DNA of 64,000 nt from RBC074 sp964470555 (GTDB taxonomy: Bacteria > Acidobacteriota > Blastocatellia > RBC074). The position numbers and the translations under genes are program-made. Location: assembly GCA_964470555.1 (NCBI GenBank), contig CAYYDG010000032.1, positions 22,941 to 86,940 on the forward strand, in the 5' to 3' direction. Position 1 is the stretch's first letter; each line of letters begins with the position of its first letter. The notes under the pieces are model-generated. The model was not told the origin of the DNA and ran no database searches. It worked only from the letters and a program-made list of their open reading frames with translations. Below are positions 33,667 to 41,790 of the stretch, one piece after another.

Positions 33667-35340
33667 TCAGGATTTCATTTTCAACACGATCAGGGTGATG
33701 TCATCGCCTTGTGGCAAACCGCGCGTGAAGCTGATGACTTCATCCAAAATGCTTTGTTTGATTTGTTCCGCGCTCAGGGTCACGTTTCGTTGAATCAACT
33801 CTTCCAATCGGTCTTCGCCAAACATTTCATTGTCGCTGTTGACGGCTTCAGTGACGCCGTCTGTGTACATCACCACCACGTCGCCGGAATTCAACCTGGT
33901 TTGGCGAGATTTGTATTCGACAAAATCGAAGGCTCCGAGCAAGACTGACCGTGTCGTCAGTTTTTCGGTTTCGCCCGTGGTGCGCGTCAGAATCGGCAGG
34001 TTATGCCCGGCATTGATGTAGGTCAATTGGCCATCGCGGTCGAGCACGGCGCAAAATAGCGTGATGAAGCGATTCGATTCGGACCGCTGCGCCAGCACTC
34101 TGTTGACGCTGGTGATGACTTCGGTCAGCGAATGATTGCTGGCGAATTGCACTTGCAACGCGCCTTGCGCCATGGCGGCCAGCAAGGCAGCGGCGACTCC
34201 TTTGCCGGAAACATCGCCGAGCGCGAAAACAAACCGGCCATCTTTCATCGGAATCAGGTCGTAAAAATCGCCTCCGACGTAACGCGAAGGGACGCTGCTG
34301 GCGGCAACTTCAAAATGCTCCATGGCCTTGATGGCCGAGGGCGAAAGCGCTATCTGGACTTCGCGCGCCATTCCAAGCTCAAGCTCAAGATTCTTCTTTT
34401 CGGCTTCCTCGTGCATCAACCGCACGCTTTCCAGCGATTTGGTCGCTTCAAAGGCCAACGATTCCAGCAGCTTCAAACTGGTTTGCGTCAAAGTTTCGCC
34501 GGACACATTACTGTCCACGTACAGCACGCCGATCACATCGCGTTTCAAGATCGTCGTCGCGTCCATGTTTTCGGTCATCTGAAACCGGCGCAGCGGGATG
34601 CAGGCAATCGCACGTAAATCCAGATTGCGAACGCTGTCGCGCGGCATCCCGGCCATGGTGATTTTGCTGTCGTTGATGATGACGCTGCGATTTTGCTTGA
34701 AGGATTCTTCGACGACCGACCGGCTCATTTCGAATTCATTGCCGAGTATCCAGTTTCGATTTCGGTCGCGCGCAACTTTGAATTCCAGATTGCCTTCGGT
34801 GTTGAGCAACATCAGAAAACCGCGCTCGGCCCGCGTGATTTCAATCGCCGCATCCACAATCAGACACAACACGTCGTCTGGAGTCATGGAAAACTTGAAC
34901 GCCTGATTGACTTCGACAAACCGCGCCAGCTTTTGCAGTTCTTCGTTGGCGGAGGTGATAGGCGCGCGGTCCCTGGACGGTGACGAAAGCGTCAGGTTGG
35001 GGCTGCTGTTGAAAATCGCCGAAGCGTTTTCAACCGAATCGTCCAGAAAGATGATTTGCTGTTCGTCGTCGCCGCCAATCCGCAACCGATCCTGATGGTG
35101 CAACGCGCAACGTTCAATGCGTTGATCGTTGACATAAGTGCCACGTTTACTGCCGACATCCACCAGATAAAAGGTGTCGTTTTCGTAAACAATCTCAGCG
35201 TGCTGGCGCGAAACCGTATCGGACAAAAGTTGCAGATCGTTTTCCGCCTTGCGCCCTATGGAAAACACTGTCTTATTGAGCGGCAGAAACCGCGTCACGC
35301 CAAACCGGTTGATGATTTTCAGTTGCGCCGACTTGTTCAT
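33667..35340 (-). CDS. FHA-GAF-PP2C (RsbU/SpoIIE-type) serine phosphatase
   Basis: 557 aa from ATG 35340 (MNKSAQLKIINRFGVTRFL); the frame opens at 35403 through a repeat. An FHA domain (about 5-95) has I-G-R, S-R-Q-H and G-T-Y-V-N-D phosphothreonine-binding motifs. A GAF-like sensor (about 140-305) and a coiled stretch follow. The SpoIIE-type PP2C domain (about 335-555) has G-G-D-F-Y-D, F-A-L-G-D-V-S-G-K-G-V-A-A and Y-T-D-G-V-T-E-A metal-binding motifs. It should dephosphorylate a STAS anti-anti-sigma protein, and one is encoded 103 bp upstream on the same strand. The FHA input links it to Ser/Thr kinase signalling. Confidence 0.93.
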   Translation of the reverse strand: MNKSAQLKIINRFGVTRFLPLNKTVFSIGRKAENDLQLLSDTVSRQHAEIVYENDTFYLVDVGSKRGTYVNDQRIERCALHHQDRLRIGGDDEQQIIFLDDSVENASAIFNSSPNLTLSSPSRDRAPITSANEELQKLARFVEVNQAFKFSMTPDDVLCLIVDAAIEITRAERGFLMLLNTEGNLEFKVARDRNRNWILGNEFEMSRSVVEESFKQNRSVIINDSKITMAGMPRDSVRNLDLRAIACIPLRRFQMTENMDATTILKRDVIGVLYVDSNVSGETLTQTSLKLLESLAFEATKSLESVRLMHEEAEKKNLELELGMAREVQIALSPSAIKAMEHFEVAASSVPSRYVGGDFYDLIPMKDGRFVFALGDVSGKGVAAALLAAMAQGALQVQFASNHSLTEVITSVNRVLAQRSESNRFITLFCAVLDRDGQLTYINAGHNLPILTRTTGETEKLTTRSVLLGAFDFVEYKSRQTRLNSGDVVVMYTDGVTEAVNSDNEMFGEDRLEELIQRNVTLSAEQIKQSILDEVISFTRGLPQGDDITLIVLKMKS

Positions 35341-35346
35341 GAAGTG

Positions 35347-35450
35347 CCGGATGAATAATGAAGAGTCTTGGAATGAACGATGAAACTCCAGCCAGACCCA
35401 CAAGGCAGGACCGCCTCATCATTCATCATTCCGAATTCATAATTCAAAAA
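35347..35450. repeat. Heptamer arrays flanking the STAS-phosphatase spacer
   Basis: atgaata, atgaaga, gtcttgg, aatgaac, gatgaaa (35351-35385) and catcatt, catcatt, ccgaatt, cataatt (35417-35444) are inverted relatives that can pair across the spacer. The right array reaches the end of the STAS gene. Confidence 0.65.
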
Positions 35451-35779
35451 GACGAGATCGCCGTCTTTTCATCCTCGAATGTTTCGAGTACGGAAAGCAG
35501 GCCGGTGACCGAAAGCAGTTGATGCGCCATGCGCGAAGGTTTCAATACTTTCAGTTTGCCGTTGACGGCTTTGACGCTGGTGAAGGATTTGATCATCGCG
35601 CCGATGCCAGAACTGTCAATCGTGGGCACATCGGCCAGATTCAGCAACAACATCAACCGATCTTCAGCGATCAGTTGCGTAACCGTAGTTCGCAAACTCT
35701 CTTCGCTTTTGCCGATAATCAAATTTCCAGCCAGGTCTATGATCGTGACCTTGCCATTGGTTCGGATGCTAATTTCCAT
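35444..35779 (-). CDS. STAS domain anti-sigma factor antagonist
   Basis: 111 aa from ATG 35779 (MEISIRTNGKVTIIDLAGNL). The P-T-I-D-S-S-G-I-G-A-M segment carries the phosphorylatable Ser of SpoIIAA/RsbV proteins. It is expected to bind an anti-sigma kinase when unphosphorylated, releasing a sigma factor or other output. It is encoded just before the PP2C phosphatase on the same strand, the classical partner-switch pair. No kinase gene is in the window. Confidence 0.92.
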   Translation of the reverse strand: MEISIRTNGKVTIIDLAGNLIIGKSEESLRTTVTQLIAEDRLMLLLNLADVPTIDSSGIGAMIKSFTSVKAVNGKLKVLKPSRMAHQLLSVTGLLSVLETFEDEKTAISSF

Positions 35780-35835
35780 CTTGCCTCTTTTTCGATTGGT
35801 TTGGGGGCGGAGCAACTATGACAAACGCGGAACGG

Positions 35836-35841
35836 ATTATA
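35836..35841 (-). promoter_or_regulatory. Possible -10 box for the STAS-phosphatase operon
   Basis: TATAAT on the minus strand, about 55 bp upstream of the STAS start. The sequence 17 bp further up (CCGCAA) is a poor -35, so an activator or another sigma may be involved. Rated low. Confidence 0.35.
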
Positions 35842-35974
35842 GCTCAACCTGACGCGAATTGCGGATTTCAGACTTGGACAGGCAATTTTCGTAACGCCTG
35901 ACCACCAGATTCTTTCTCTTCTGTCGCCCTTCTTTGACCCGATCTTAACTTTACAGCGTTGGCGGTTGGTGCTG

Positions 35975-35980
35975 TATAAT
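35975..35980 (+). promoter_or_regulatory. -10 box of the HNH gene leader
   Basis: Perfect TATAAT on the plus strand. TTTACA lies 19 bp upstream, a long spacer. Transcription from here would give a leader of about 380 nt before the HNH start. Confidence 0.5.
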
Positions 35981-35986
35981 CCGCCG

Positions 35987-36351
35987 CGTCGCTCCAACTC
36001 TCTCGATTGGTTTCCGAGTCTGGACGTGATGGCCGGGTGATCCTTTAAGAATTGATCGAATGACTTGACCGAACTGACTGACAAGACGTTTTGAAAAGAG
36101 AGTTTGATTGGCACAGATTCCAGCAGTTTTTGAAGAGGTGCGATCTTCAGGCTTTTAGCTAAACCTTCTCATTCTCAATCGTTCGCTTTCATACCCGCTT
36201 GCGCCAGCCGCGAGCCATCTAGTCGCGCGTGCCAGACGCCGACAAATTTCATCATCTCAAGAATCAAAACGTCGGGGGCGTTTGTCCACGTCGCCGACAC
36301 AGCTATCTTCCCTGTCCCGCACTGGCGTCTTTGCCGGTGCGTTTCTGTTTT
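35987..36351 (+). ncRNA. Structured leader or small RNA ending in a terminator-like hairpin
   Basis: A region of about 365 nt between the TATAAT at 35975 and the HNH gene, with no convincing ORF. It includes the pairing gtcgg...ccgac (36269-36297) and ends in gcactggc-gtcttt-gccggtgc (36319-36340) followed by gtttctgtttt. This layout fits a leader-attenuation element or a small RNA. I do not recognise tmRNA, RNase P, 6S or SRP RNA signatures. Confidence 0.4.
36319..36351 (+). terminator. Intrinsic-terminator-like hairpin ahead of the HNH gene
   Basis: gcactggc (36319-36326) and gccggtgc (36333-36340) form an 8 bp stem (one G-U) with a 6 nt loop, followed by a T-rich run to 36351. It ends 15 bp before the HNH ATG, so it would control read-through into the gene. 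Confidence 0.6.
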
Positions 36352-36366
36352 CAACGAGGTGTTTTG

Positions 36367-36876
36367 ATGAATGGCAGAGTTTTAGTTCTGAATTCGACTT
36401 ACGAACCGATCAATGTCTGTTCGACGCGGCGAGCCGTCGTCTTGATTCTGAAAGGTCTGGCCCGAACCGAAGAACGCCACGATAGTTTTTATCATTCGGC
36501 GCGAACTTCGCTGCATGTGCCTTCGGTCATTCGGCTGACGGAATACAAACACATTCCATTTGAGCGCAAGAGTCTGTCGCGGAAAAACATTCTGTTGCGC
36601 GATCATTACACCTGCCAGTATTGCGGAAAAGTATTCAACCCGGCTGACCTGACGCTGGATCACGTCATTCCGCGTTCACGCGGCGGCAGTTCCAACTGGG
36701 ATAATCTGGTTGCCTGTTGCCGGCGCTGCAACAACCACAAAGGCAACAAAATGCCCGAAGAAGTCGGCATGAAATTGCTGAAACGACCGCAATCGTTCAG
36801 TTTGCACGTCAACCGCCAAATCATGCGCTACCTGGGCCGTTCGGACGAAAACTGGCGCAAGTATCTGTTTTATTGA
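36367..36876 (+). CDS. HNH endonuclease
   Basis: 169 aa from ATG 36367 (MNGRVLVLNSTYEPINVCST). The frame opens at 36229, but GAGGTG sits just before this ATG. The HNH core is clear: C-Q-Y-C-G near residue 85, D-H-V-I-P-R-S-R-G-G-S-S-N-W-D-N, and C-C-R-R-C-N-N-H-K-G. The two C-x2-C pairs probably bind structural zinc; His in D-H-V is the general base. This compact HNH family is widespread as a chromosomal gene, with unclear DNA target. It converges with dedA and overlaps it by 7 bp. Confidence 0.93.
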   Translation: MNGRVLVLNSTYEPINVCSTRRAVVLILKGLARTEERHDSFYHSARTSLHVPSVIRLTEYKHIPFERKSLSRKNILLRDHYTCQYCGKVFNPADLTLDHVIPRSRGGSSNWDNLVACCRRCNNHKGNKMPEEVGMKLLKRPQSFSLHVNRQIMRYLGRSDENWRKYLFY

Positions 36877-37535
36877 GCGGGTTGATTCGCCTTCTTTTTC
36901 GATTCGCGCCTTGCCCGCCAAAATTCAATCACTCCGGGCATCACTGACAAAATGATGATGCCGAAAATCACCAGCGTGAAATTGCGTTTGACGATGGGGA
37001 TTTCTCCAAAAAAGTAGCCTGCATACGTAAAGCCTGCGATCCAGATAATCCCGCCCACCACGTTGTACAGCAGAAATTTTCCGTAATTCATGTTGCCAAT
37101 GCCGGCGACGAACGGCGCAAAGGTGCGAATGATCGGCATGAAGCGGGCGATGATAATTGTTTTGCCGCCGTACTTTTCATAAAAAGCGTGCGTCCGTTCC
37201 AGATGTTTGCGATTCAGCCAACGCGAACTTTCGCTGGTGAAAACTTTTGGGCCGACGATCTTGCCTGTCCAGTAATTGACCGTGTCGCCCAGAATCGCCG
37301 CAATGCTCAGCAGCACTACGACCAGAAAGACATTCAGTTCGCCTTTGGAAGCCAGCGCGCCGATGGCGAACAGCAGCGAATCGCCAGGCAAAAACGGCGT
37401 CACCACCAAACCGGTTTCAGCGAAGATAATCAGAAACAGAATGCCATACGTCCACGACTGGTAATCTTTGACAAGATCAACCAGGTGTTTGTCGAGGTGA
37501 AGAAAGAGATCAAGAAGTTGTTTGATTAGTTCCAT
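36870..37535 (-). CDS. DedA/SNARE-associated family membrane protein
   Basis: 221 aa from ATG 37535 (MELIKQLLDLFLHLDKHLVDL). The DedA core is present: E-T-G-L-V-V-T-P-F-L-P-G-D-S-L-L-F, then R-F-M-P-I-I-R-T-F-A-P-F-V-A-G, where the conserved Arg and Glu matter for function. About five membrane segments. DedA proteins are proposed to flip undecaprenyl phosphate or other lipids at the inner membrane. Monocistronic here, convergent with the HNH gene. Confidence 0.93.
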   Translation of the reverse strand: MELIKQLLDLFLHLDKHLVDLVKDYQSWTYGILFLIIFAETGLVVTPFLPGDSLLFAIGALASKGELNVFLVVVLLSIAAILGDTVNYWTGKIVGPKVFTSESSRWLNRKHLERTHAFYEKYGGKTIIIARFMPIIRTFAPFVAGIGNMNYGKFLLYNVVGGIIWIAGFTYAGYFFGEIPIVKRNFTLVIFGIIILSVMPGVIEFWRARRESKKKANQPAQ

Positions 37536-37723
37536 TCGATTGAGAGAGCTTTTGAAAATGTTGTGAAAGTGACAGGCAGGATAAGCGAGTTCGATTGATT
37601 CCACAAAAGCAAACCAATTTCGCCTGAACAACTAAAAGCCGCCAATGTTTATGGCTGGATGAACCGGTTTCGGCGCCTCAATCGCTCGACGATTTCCGCC
37701 AGAGCTTTTGCTTGAGCGCCGTT

Positions 37724-38245
37724 TCAATCCACTTGATTCCGTAAAATCCACAACCCAAACAGCGGCACGGCCAGCCGGTAAGCGTCGCCGTCCCGTTCCA
37801 TCATTTCCTTGCGGATGAGGCTTTGCATCGCCGCCTGGAATTCCGCCATAGCGACGCGCTCGCTCGCGCCTTCGGCATACGCGCGCAAGACGGTTTGTTC
37901 GGCGGGCGAGTTGTCTTCGCGCCACGTATTCGCAAAGTAAGCGCCCGCGCTGGTCAGCGCTTTGTTGACGGCGGCGTCGAGGTCTGCGCGCTCGGCGGTC
38001 GTCTTTTGCAATTCGTTCAGGTGATTGACCAGTTCCGACGCGACGGCTTGCAGCAGGTAAGGCTGGCAGTGCGTCAGGCGAATGATTTCTTCCAGCACGC
38101 CGTCTTCGTAACGCAACTGCGGCACGGGTTCGGTCAGCAATTCGCGCGCGGATTGTTCGTCCAGAAAGCTGAGTTCGAGCGTGCGCGTATTGATCAAATA
38201 ACTCGCCCAGTTCACGCCGGTCAGTTCTTCGAAGCACCTCACAAT
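37724..38245 (-). pseudogene. AAA ATPase gene, C-terminal fragment (split by R-M insertion)
   Basis: About 174 codons that continue an ATPase begun at 40861. The reading phase I-V-R-C-F-E-E-L-T-G-V-N-W-A-S-Y rejoins the N-terminal fragment across the inserted cassette. L-E-L-S-F-L-D-E-Q-S-A-R-E-L-L-T-E-P-V-P, then C-Q-P-Y-L-L-Q-A are typical of the C-terminal half of orphan STAND/AAA ATPases. A Met at 38260 could start a separate polypeptide, but it lies inside the insert. The fragment lacks the nucleotide-binding motifs and is probably dead. Confidence 0.8.
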
Positions 38246-38263
38246 GATGTGGCCAGCCAACAG

Positions 38264-39508
38264 TCAATCGTTTTTCCATTGGGCAACGACATCAAATTCA
38301 ACCAATTCTTTTTTAGAGTTGCGTTTCCGAATCGCACGGCATTCAACGTTATGAAACCCAAGCGCTGTCAACATTTCGGCGTAAAGCAACTCCGTAGCGA
38401 CGACCACACTGTAAAAAGTCGAATTACCAACGATGTAATGAATTTCAGCCTGCGGTGCCAGTACGGACGGCATCCCCTGAAAGTGCGCCCACATATCGTC
38501 GAAATACTTAGCGACGTAATTCGCCAGCACGATACCGCTTTTGTTGTCAGCGTGCGCGATTTGATCAAGTGCTGTGCTAAGTCGTTCGCTCTTGAAATGT
38601 CCGTCAGCGCGTTGCCACTCAATCAACCGGCTGGTGGCGATGCCCCAGGTTCCGCCAATTACTGTCCAATCCAACTCGCCCGCGTTGCGTCCGTCTTGCA
38701 GGAAACCAAGCCAATACATATAGGGGCGCAATTCACGAATGTAAGACATGCGATTGGCATAAGGTGGTGAAGTGATGACCAAATCACAAGCCTCTTTCAC
38801 TGCGGTGGCGGGATGGCGCGAGTCGCCGAGTAAGACAGTCGCCTTGCCCACGGGATTCTCTGCCGCGCCGTGCAAAACAAAGCGCAGGTCTTCGGCAAAC
38901 ATCCCCGCCATGTCCGGATCGAAGTCCAACGCGAGTTGTGCGTCGTCTTTGAACGACATGGATTGATGGTTGAACGCCGCGTTCGAGAGCGCGATGAGCG
39001 AACGGCAAAAGGCGACCATCAGCAGGTTTCGCGCAGCCGTTCTCTCTTCGGTCACGGCTGAAATCGCTGCGCGCAATAGACACAAAAAGTCGAGCGACTT
39101 GGGCGACCACCAACGCTCGATGTTGTGCAAGGGCGGTGCCGCGAAAGGTTCGATAGCTTTGCGTTGTACTGTATCAAGCGCGGCAGCGCAGGCGTCTTGT
39201 GCTGCCGCTATGTCCTTGGCAGAGTATTGCGCTGTCTTGGTTTGGGCAAACCACACCAGAAAAGGATTGATGTCGGTCGTCACTCCTTCGTGGCCGTGAT
39301 AAGTGGCGCTTAGGGCAGTCGTTCCGGTTCCGCAAAAAGGATCGAAAATACGTCGCGACTGTTCGTGCCCTGCCACAAGTTCTTCTACGATCTTCAGCGA
39401 ATAAGCTGGCGTGAGACGCAACCATCCGTGTCTGCCTGTCCTGGCGTTGAATTTATAAGTGTAATCCGCACGCTGACGAAGCGTCTCGCGTTCGAGGGCT
39501 GGTCTCAT
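38264..39508 (-). CDS. Type II DNA methyltransferase (probable N4-cytosine)
   Basis: 414 aa. The SAM motif D-P-F-C-G-T-G-T-T-A-L (56-66) precedes the catalytic T-S-P-P-Y (246-250), followed by A-N-R-M-S-Y-I-R-E-L. S-P-P-Y rather than D-P-P-Y favours N4-cytosine methylation. The 180 residues between motifs probably include target recognition. Its ATG overlaps the stop of the upstream endonuclease-like gene (ATGA), so the two are translationally coupled. The recognition sequence is unknown. Confidence 0.88.
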   Translation of the reverse strand: MRPALERETLRQRADYTYKFNARTGRHGWLRLTPAYSLKIVEELVAGHEQSRRIFDPFCGTGTTALSATYHGHEGVTTDINPFLVWFAQTKTAQYSAKDIAAAQDACAAALDTVQRKAIEPFAAPPLHNIERWWSPKSLDFLCLLRAAISAVTEERTAARNLLMVAFCRSLIALSNAAFNHQSMSFKDDAQLALDFDPDMAGMFAEDLRFVLHGAAENPVGKATVLLGDSRHPATAVKEACDLVITSPPYANRMSYIRELRPYMYWLGFLQDGRNAGELDWTVIGGTWGIATSRLIEWQRADGHFKSERLSTALDQIAHADNKSGIVLANYVAKYFDDMWAHFQGMPSVLAPQAEIHYIVGNSTFYSVVVATELLYAEMLTALGFHNVECRAIRKRNSKKELVEFDVVAQWKND

Positions 39509-40323
39509 TGAGCAATCTCCGGCGCGAGCAGCGCTTTGAGTACAGCATCAATTTCTGTACGCAGCGTTTTTTGGTTGCGTTGGAAGAACGCCGCGAGATC
39601 GTAGCCGACGACTTCGCGCATAAAATCGTAAGTCGAAACCAATGGGTCATTGATCCCTTGCAAACCCGTAAGAACAATCCATTTCTCCGCGCGATACCGC
39701 AAGAGAATGTCGCCATCAATTTGTGTTGAAAGAATTACGGCGCAAGGCAAATAAGCTTTGGTATAGGCTGTTGCCGCATTAGCGATGTCGGCATTCTGGC
39801 GCTTCGAGTCTTTGCTTTTATAGCCTTGCCGAACTTCAAACACAGTGCCGGTCAAAGTCGAGAATACATTGGGATCAACGTTGAGCGTCGTTGCAGCTTT
39901 CTTCATCCACGCTTGAAAGGCTTTGCGTTTGGCTTTGTCGGTAATTCGGTTGAGTGGCACTCGCCCATCCAGTGAAAGTGTACGCGCCTTACCGTTAGGC
40001 AGCGGCACTTCATAAGACCACGTAGTGTCGGCATCAGTCAGCCCAAGCGCCTCTTGCAACACGGCGCGAAACAACTTTTCACAGCCAATGCCAATTTGCC
40101 GATAAACACTGGTCATTCCGCCCGCAGCTTTGTGTGCAGCGTACATCATCGGGTTGTCGAGCCCAAACCAACTGTAAAACGGGTCGCTCTGATAAAGCTG
40201 CTGGAATTGCGCGAGCGTTAACCCGTAGCCTTTTTTCGCGCCTTGACCAAACTTGGGTTTGTACTGCGCGCAAATGCGAATGGGGTTCAGAACCAATTCA
40301 AGATATTTAGCATCGTTGGTCAT
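39505..40323 (-). CDS. Probable type II restriction endonuclease
   Basis: 272 aa from ATG 40323 (a TTG two codons earlier is possible). No named family is recognised by eye. The central stretch D-G-R-V-P-L near residue 110 and V-F-E-V-R-Q-G-Y-K-S-K-D-S-K-R-Q-N-A-D-I near 170 resemble a PD-(D/E)XK core, with E-V-R-Q/K replacing ExK. The position immediately upstream of, and overlapping, a DNA methyltransferase gene is the main support. Cleavage specificity cannot be inferred. Confidence 0.65.
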   Translation of the reverse strand: MTNDAKYLELVLNPIRICAQYKPKFGQGAKKGYGLTLAQFQQLYQSDPFYSWFGLDNPMMYAAHKAAGGMTSVYRQIGIGCEKLFRAVLQEALGLTDADTTWSYEVPLPNGKARTLSLDGRVPLNRITDKAKRKAFQAWMKKAATTLNVDPNVFSTLTGTVFEVRQGYKSKDSKRQNADIANAATAYTKAYLPCAVILSTQIDGDILLRYRAEKWIVLTGLQGINDPLVSTYDFMREVVGYDLAAFFQRNQKTLRTEIDAVLKALLAPEIAQ

Positions 40324-40333
40324 TAACAATTAG

Positions 40334-40354
40334 ACTCCAAAAAATAGCTGGAGT
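40334..40354. repeat. Short inverted repeat at the R-M cassette edge
   Basis: ACTCCA (40334-40339) and TGGAGT (40349-40354) enclose an A/T-rich 9 bp centre. It sits at the junction with the ATPase fragment, just upstream of the endonuclease start. It could be an operator controlling the cassette or part of its terminus. Confidence 0.5.
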
Positions 40355-40355
40355 T

Positions 40356-40861
40356 ATTACCCGCGCCAGCCGCCGATGATTGACCATCGTGCGCAGGTGA
40401 TTGAAAAACGCATTGTTGAATTCCGCCGGATTCTCAAACAGAGCCTCGAATTCATCCAGACACAGCACGAGGCGCTCGCCCGCGTCAGTCCGCGCCTCGA
40501 TCGCCTGATCGAAGGCCGTCAGGTTGCGGCTCGGCTTGTTGTCATCCTTGATGCCGTCAGTCGGGCATTGCACCGCGTCGAGTACGGTGCGCAAAAAATC
40601 CACGACGGTTTGCGCGGCGGCATCGGCCAATTCGACGTAAACAAACCGGTAACTCGGCTCGCCCAGCTCTTCACTCAACCGGGCCGCGCCCGTCTGGTGC
40701 AGGTGATAGAGCAACGAAGACTTGCCGATGCGCCGCTCGCCGACGACCGAACAGCTTTGCAGCGACCGCAGCCGCGTCAGCAGGAACTGCAACTCCGCCG
40801 TGCGCCCGACAAACTCCGCCGGGTTTTGAATCATTGGGCCGATGGTGAAGGGATTGTGCAT
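40356..40861 (-). pseudogene. AAA ATPase gene, N-terminal fragment (split by R-M insertion)
   Basis: About 168 codons from ATG 40861, running 16 more codons into the insert before a stop at 40307. Walker A G-E-R-R-I-G-K-S-S-L (about 41-50) and Walker B L-V-L-C-L-D-E-F-E-A-L are intact. N-terminal N-P-F-x-x-G-x-x-I and F-V-G-R-T-A-E-L are typical of P-loop ATPases of the STAND/AAA_16 type. The matching C-terminal half is at 37724-38245. Confidence 0.82.
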
Positions 40862-40887
40862 GGTTTCTGTCTCGGTCAGCGCATCCG

Positions 40888-41409
40888 TCAGTTTTCAGCC
40901 GCTGTCAATTCATCTATCTCTTTGACGAAATCCGTGACCGTCATGATCTTGAGCATCGGGTAACGGCTGCGAAAGACCGCCGAAGCAGACAAAGACGGAT
41001 TGACCAGATCGAGCAAGTCTTTATCACGGCTGACCAGGTAGCGGGCGTTGGCAACGAGCGCGAGGTTGACGTAACGTTCATCCTTCGGGTCGCGTTCGTA
41101 ACGAAACTCCTCCGGCACGTTGTGGAGATGCACGGCGTATCTTTCCAATCGCTGAAAGAGAGCCTTGACACGCCGTTCCGTAATGCCTGGCAGCAAGCGG
41201 CGCAGCGCCGGACGGCTGAGAACATTGCGCATTTCGCTCAGCACCTCGTCACTGACGAACAGTATGATCGCGCCAGCATCGAGCATATCCAGCGCTCTGG
41301 CAGCGGCGCTGTTTTCGTTGGCGATGGCCTGCACATAAACGTTGCAATCGAAGACCACGCGCGGGCTTTCGGCGTAGCTCAACTCCGTTGTTGCTGTTGT
41401 TCCTCCCAC
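40888..41409 (-). CDS. PIN domain toxin (VapC-like ribonuclease)
   Basis: 173 aa. V-V-F-D-C-N-V-Y carries the first acidic residue. E-V-L-S-E-M, the E-R-D-P-K-D-E-R-Y and the V-S-R-D-K-D-L-L segments supply the remaining acidic residues of the PIN active site. This is the 'putative toxin-antitoxin system toxin component, PIN family' type. The start at 41409 overlaps the upstream antitoxin frame by 31 bp; no better internal ATG precedes the D-C-N motif. RNase activity is inferred. Confidence 0.85.
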   Translation of the reverse strand: MGGTTATTELSYAESPRVVFDCNVYVQAIANENSAAARALDMLDAGAIILFVSDEVLSEMRNVLSRPALRRLLPGITERRVKALFQRLERYAVHLHNVPEEFRYERDPKDERYVNLALVANARYLVSRDKDLLDLVNPSLSASAVFRSRYPMLKIMTVTDFVKEIDELTAAEN

Positions 41410-41654
41410 AACGCCTGCCTTTCGCGTTCGATCAGTTCGTCAAATTCTTCTTCGGTCAGGCCCGTTTGCCGGAATTGCTCACGGATAGGCGCGCAAATTT
41501 CCCGAAATGGCTGCTGTGACAGCACTTCGATTTCTATCAATTCGCGCAGGTAATCTTCCAGACTGCGTCCGGTTTGGTGGCTGATGCGCTCCAACGCCGC
41601 CCGCGTTCCCACGGACAAGCCGGTGACAGTAAGTTGCAAGGTTTCAGTAGTCAT
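41379..41654 (-). CDS. Antitoxin paired with the PIN toxin
   Basis: 91 aa from ATG 41654 (MTTETLQLTVTGLSVGTRAAL); the open frame reaches 41762 without support. The N-terminal strand followed by two helices (R-A-A-L-E-R-I-S-H-Q-T-G-R-S-L-E-D-Y-L-R-E) fits a ribbon-helix-helix DNA-binding domain. The acidic C-terminal half would wrap the toxin. It overlaps the toxin gene, as is usual for such pairs. Confidence 0.75.
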   Translation of the reverse strand: MTTETLQLTVTGLSVGTRAALERISHQTGRSLEDYLRELIEIEVLSQQPFREICAPIREQFRQTGLTEEEFDELIERERQALWEEQQQQRS

Positions 41655-41790
41655 GACGTGCTTCCTGATCAAGTAAGTTGGCGACACGCGCATCATACTC
41701 ATCTTTCCCGCGCTTTCGCCAGTTTCGACTTTGAGAATGGATGACGAAGAGGTTGGGGGCACTCACCACCGAAGATTCCCTGATTTGCGC

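Larger units (their letters stand above)
38246..40355. mobile_element. Restriction-modification cassette inserted into an ATPase gene
   Basis: The 2.1 kb between the two ATPase fragments contains only an endonuclease-like gene and a DNA methyltransferase gene. Rejoining the flanks (codon GTA at 40360-40358 to ATT/GTG at 38245-38240) restores an uninterrupted ATPase frame through V-I-V-R-C-F-E-E-L. A 21 bp inverted repeat (ACTCCA...TGGAGT, 40334-40354) marks one end. No transposase and no clear target duplication are seen. Boundaries are accurate to a few bases. Confidence 0.75.

Noticed and set aside
35987..36351. tmRNA, RNase P RNA, 6S or SRP RNA in the HNH leader
   Set aside because: No conserved core motifs of any of these RNAs were found on either strand.
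37632..38279. 215-codon Arg-rich minus frame overlapping the ATPase C-terminal fragment
   Set aside because: Wrong phase; the alternative frame gives a proper ATPase-like sequence, and this one is low-complexity basic.
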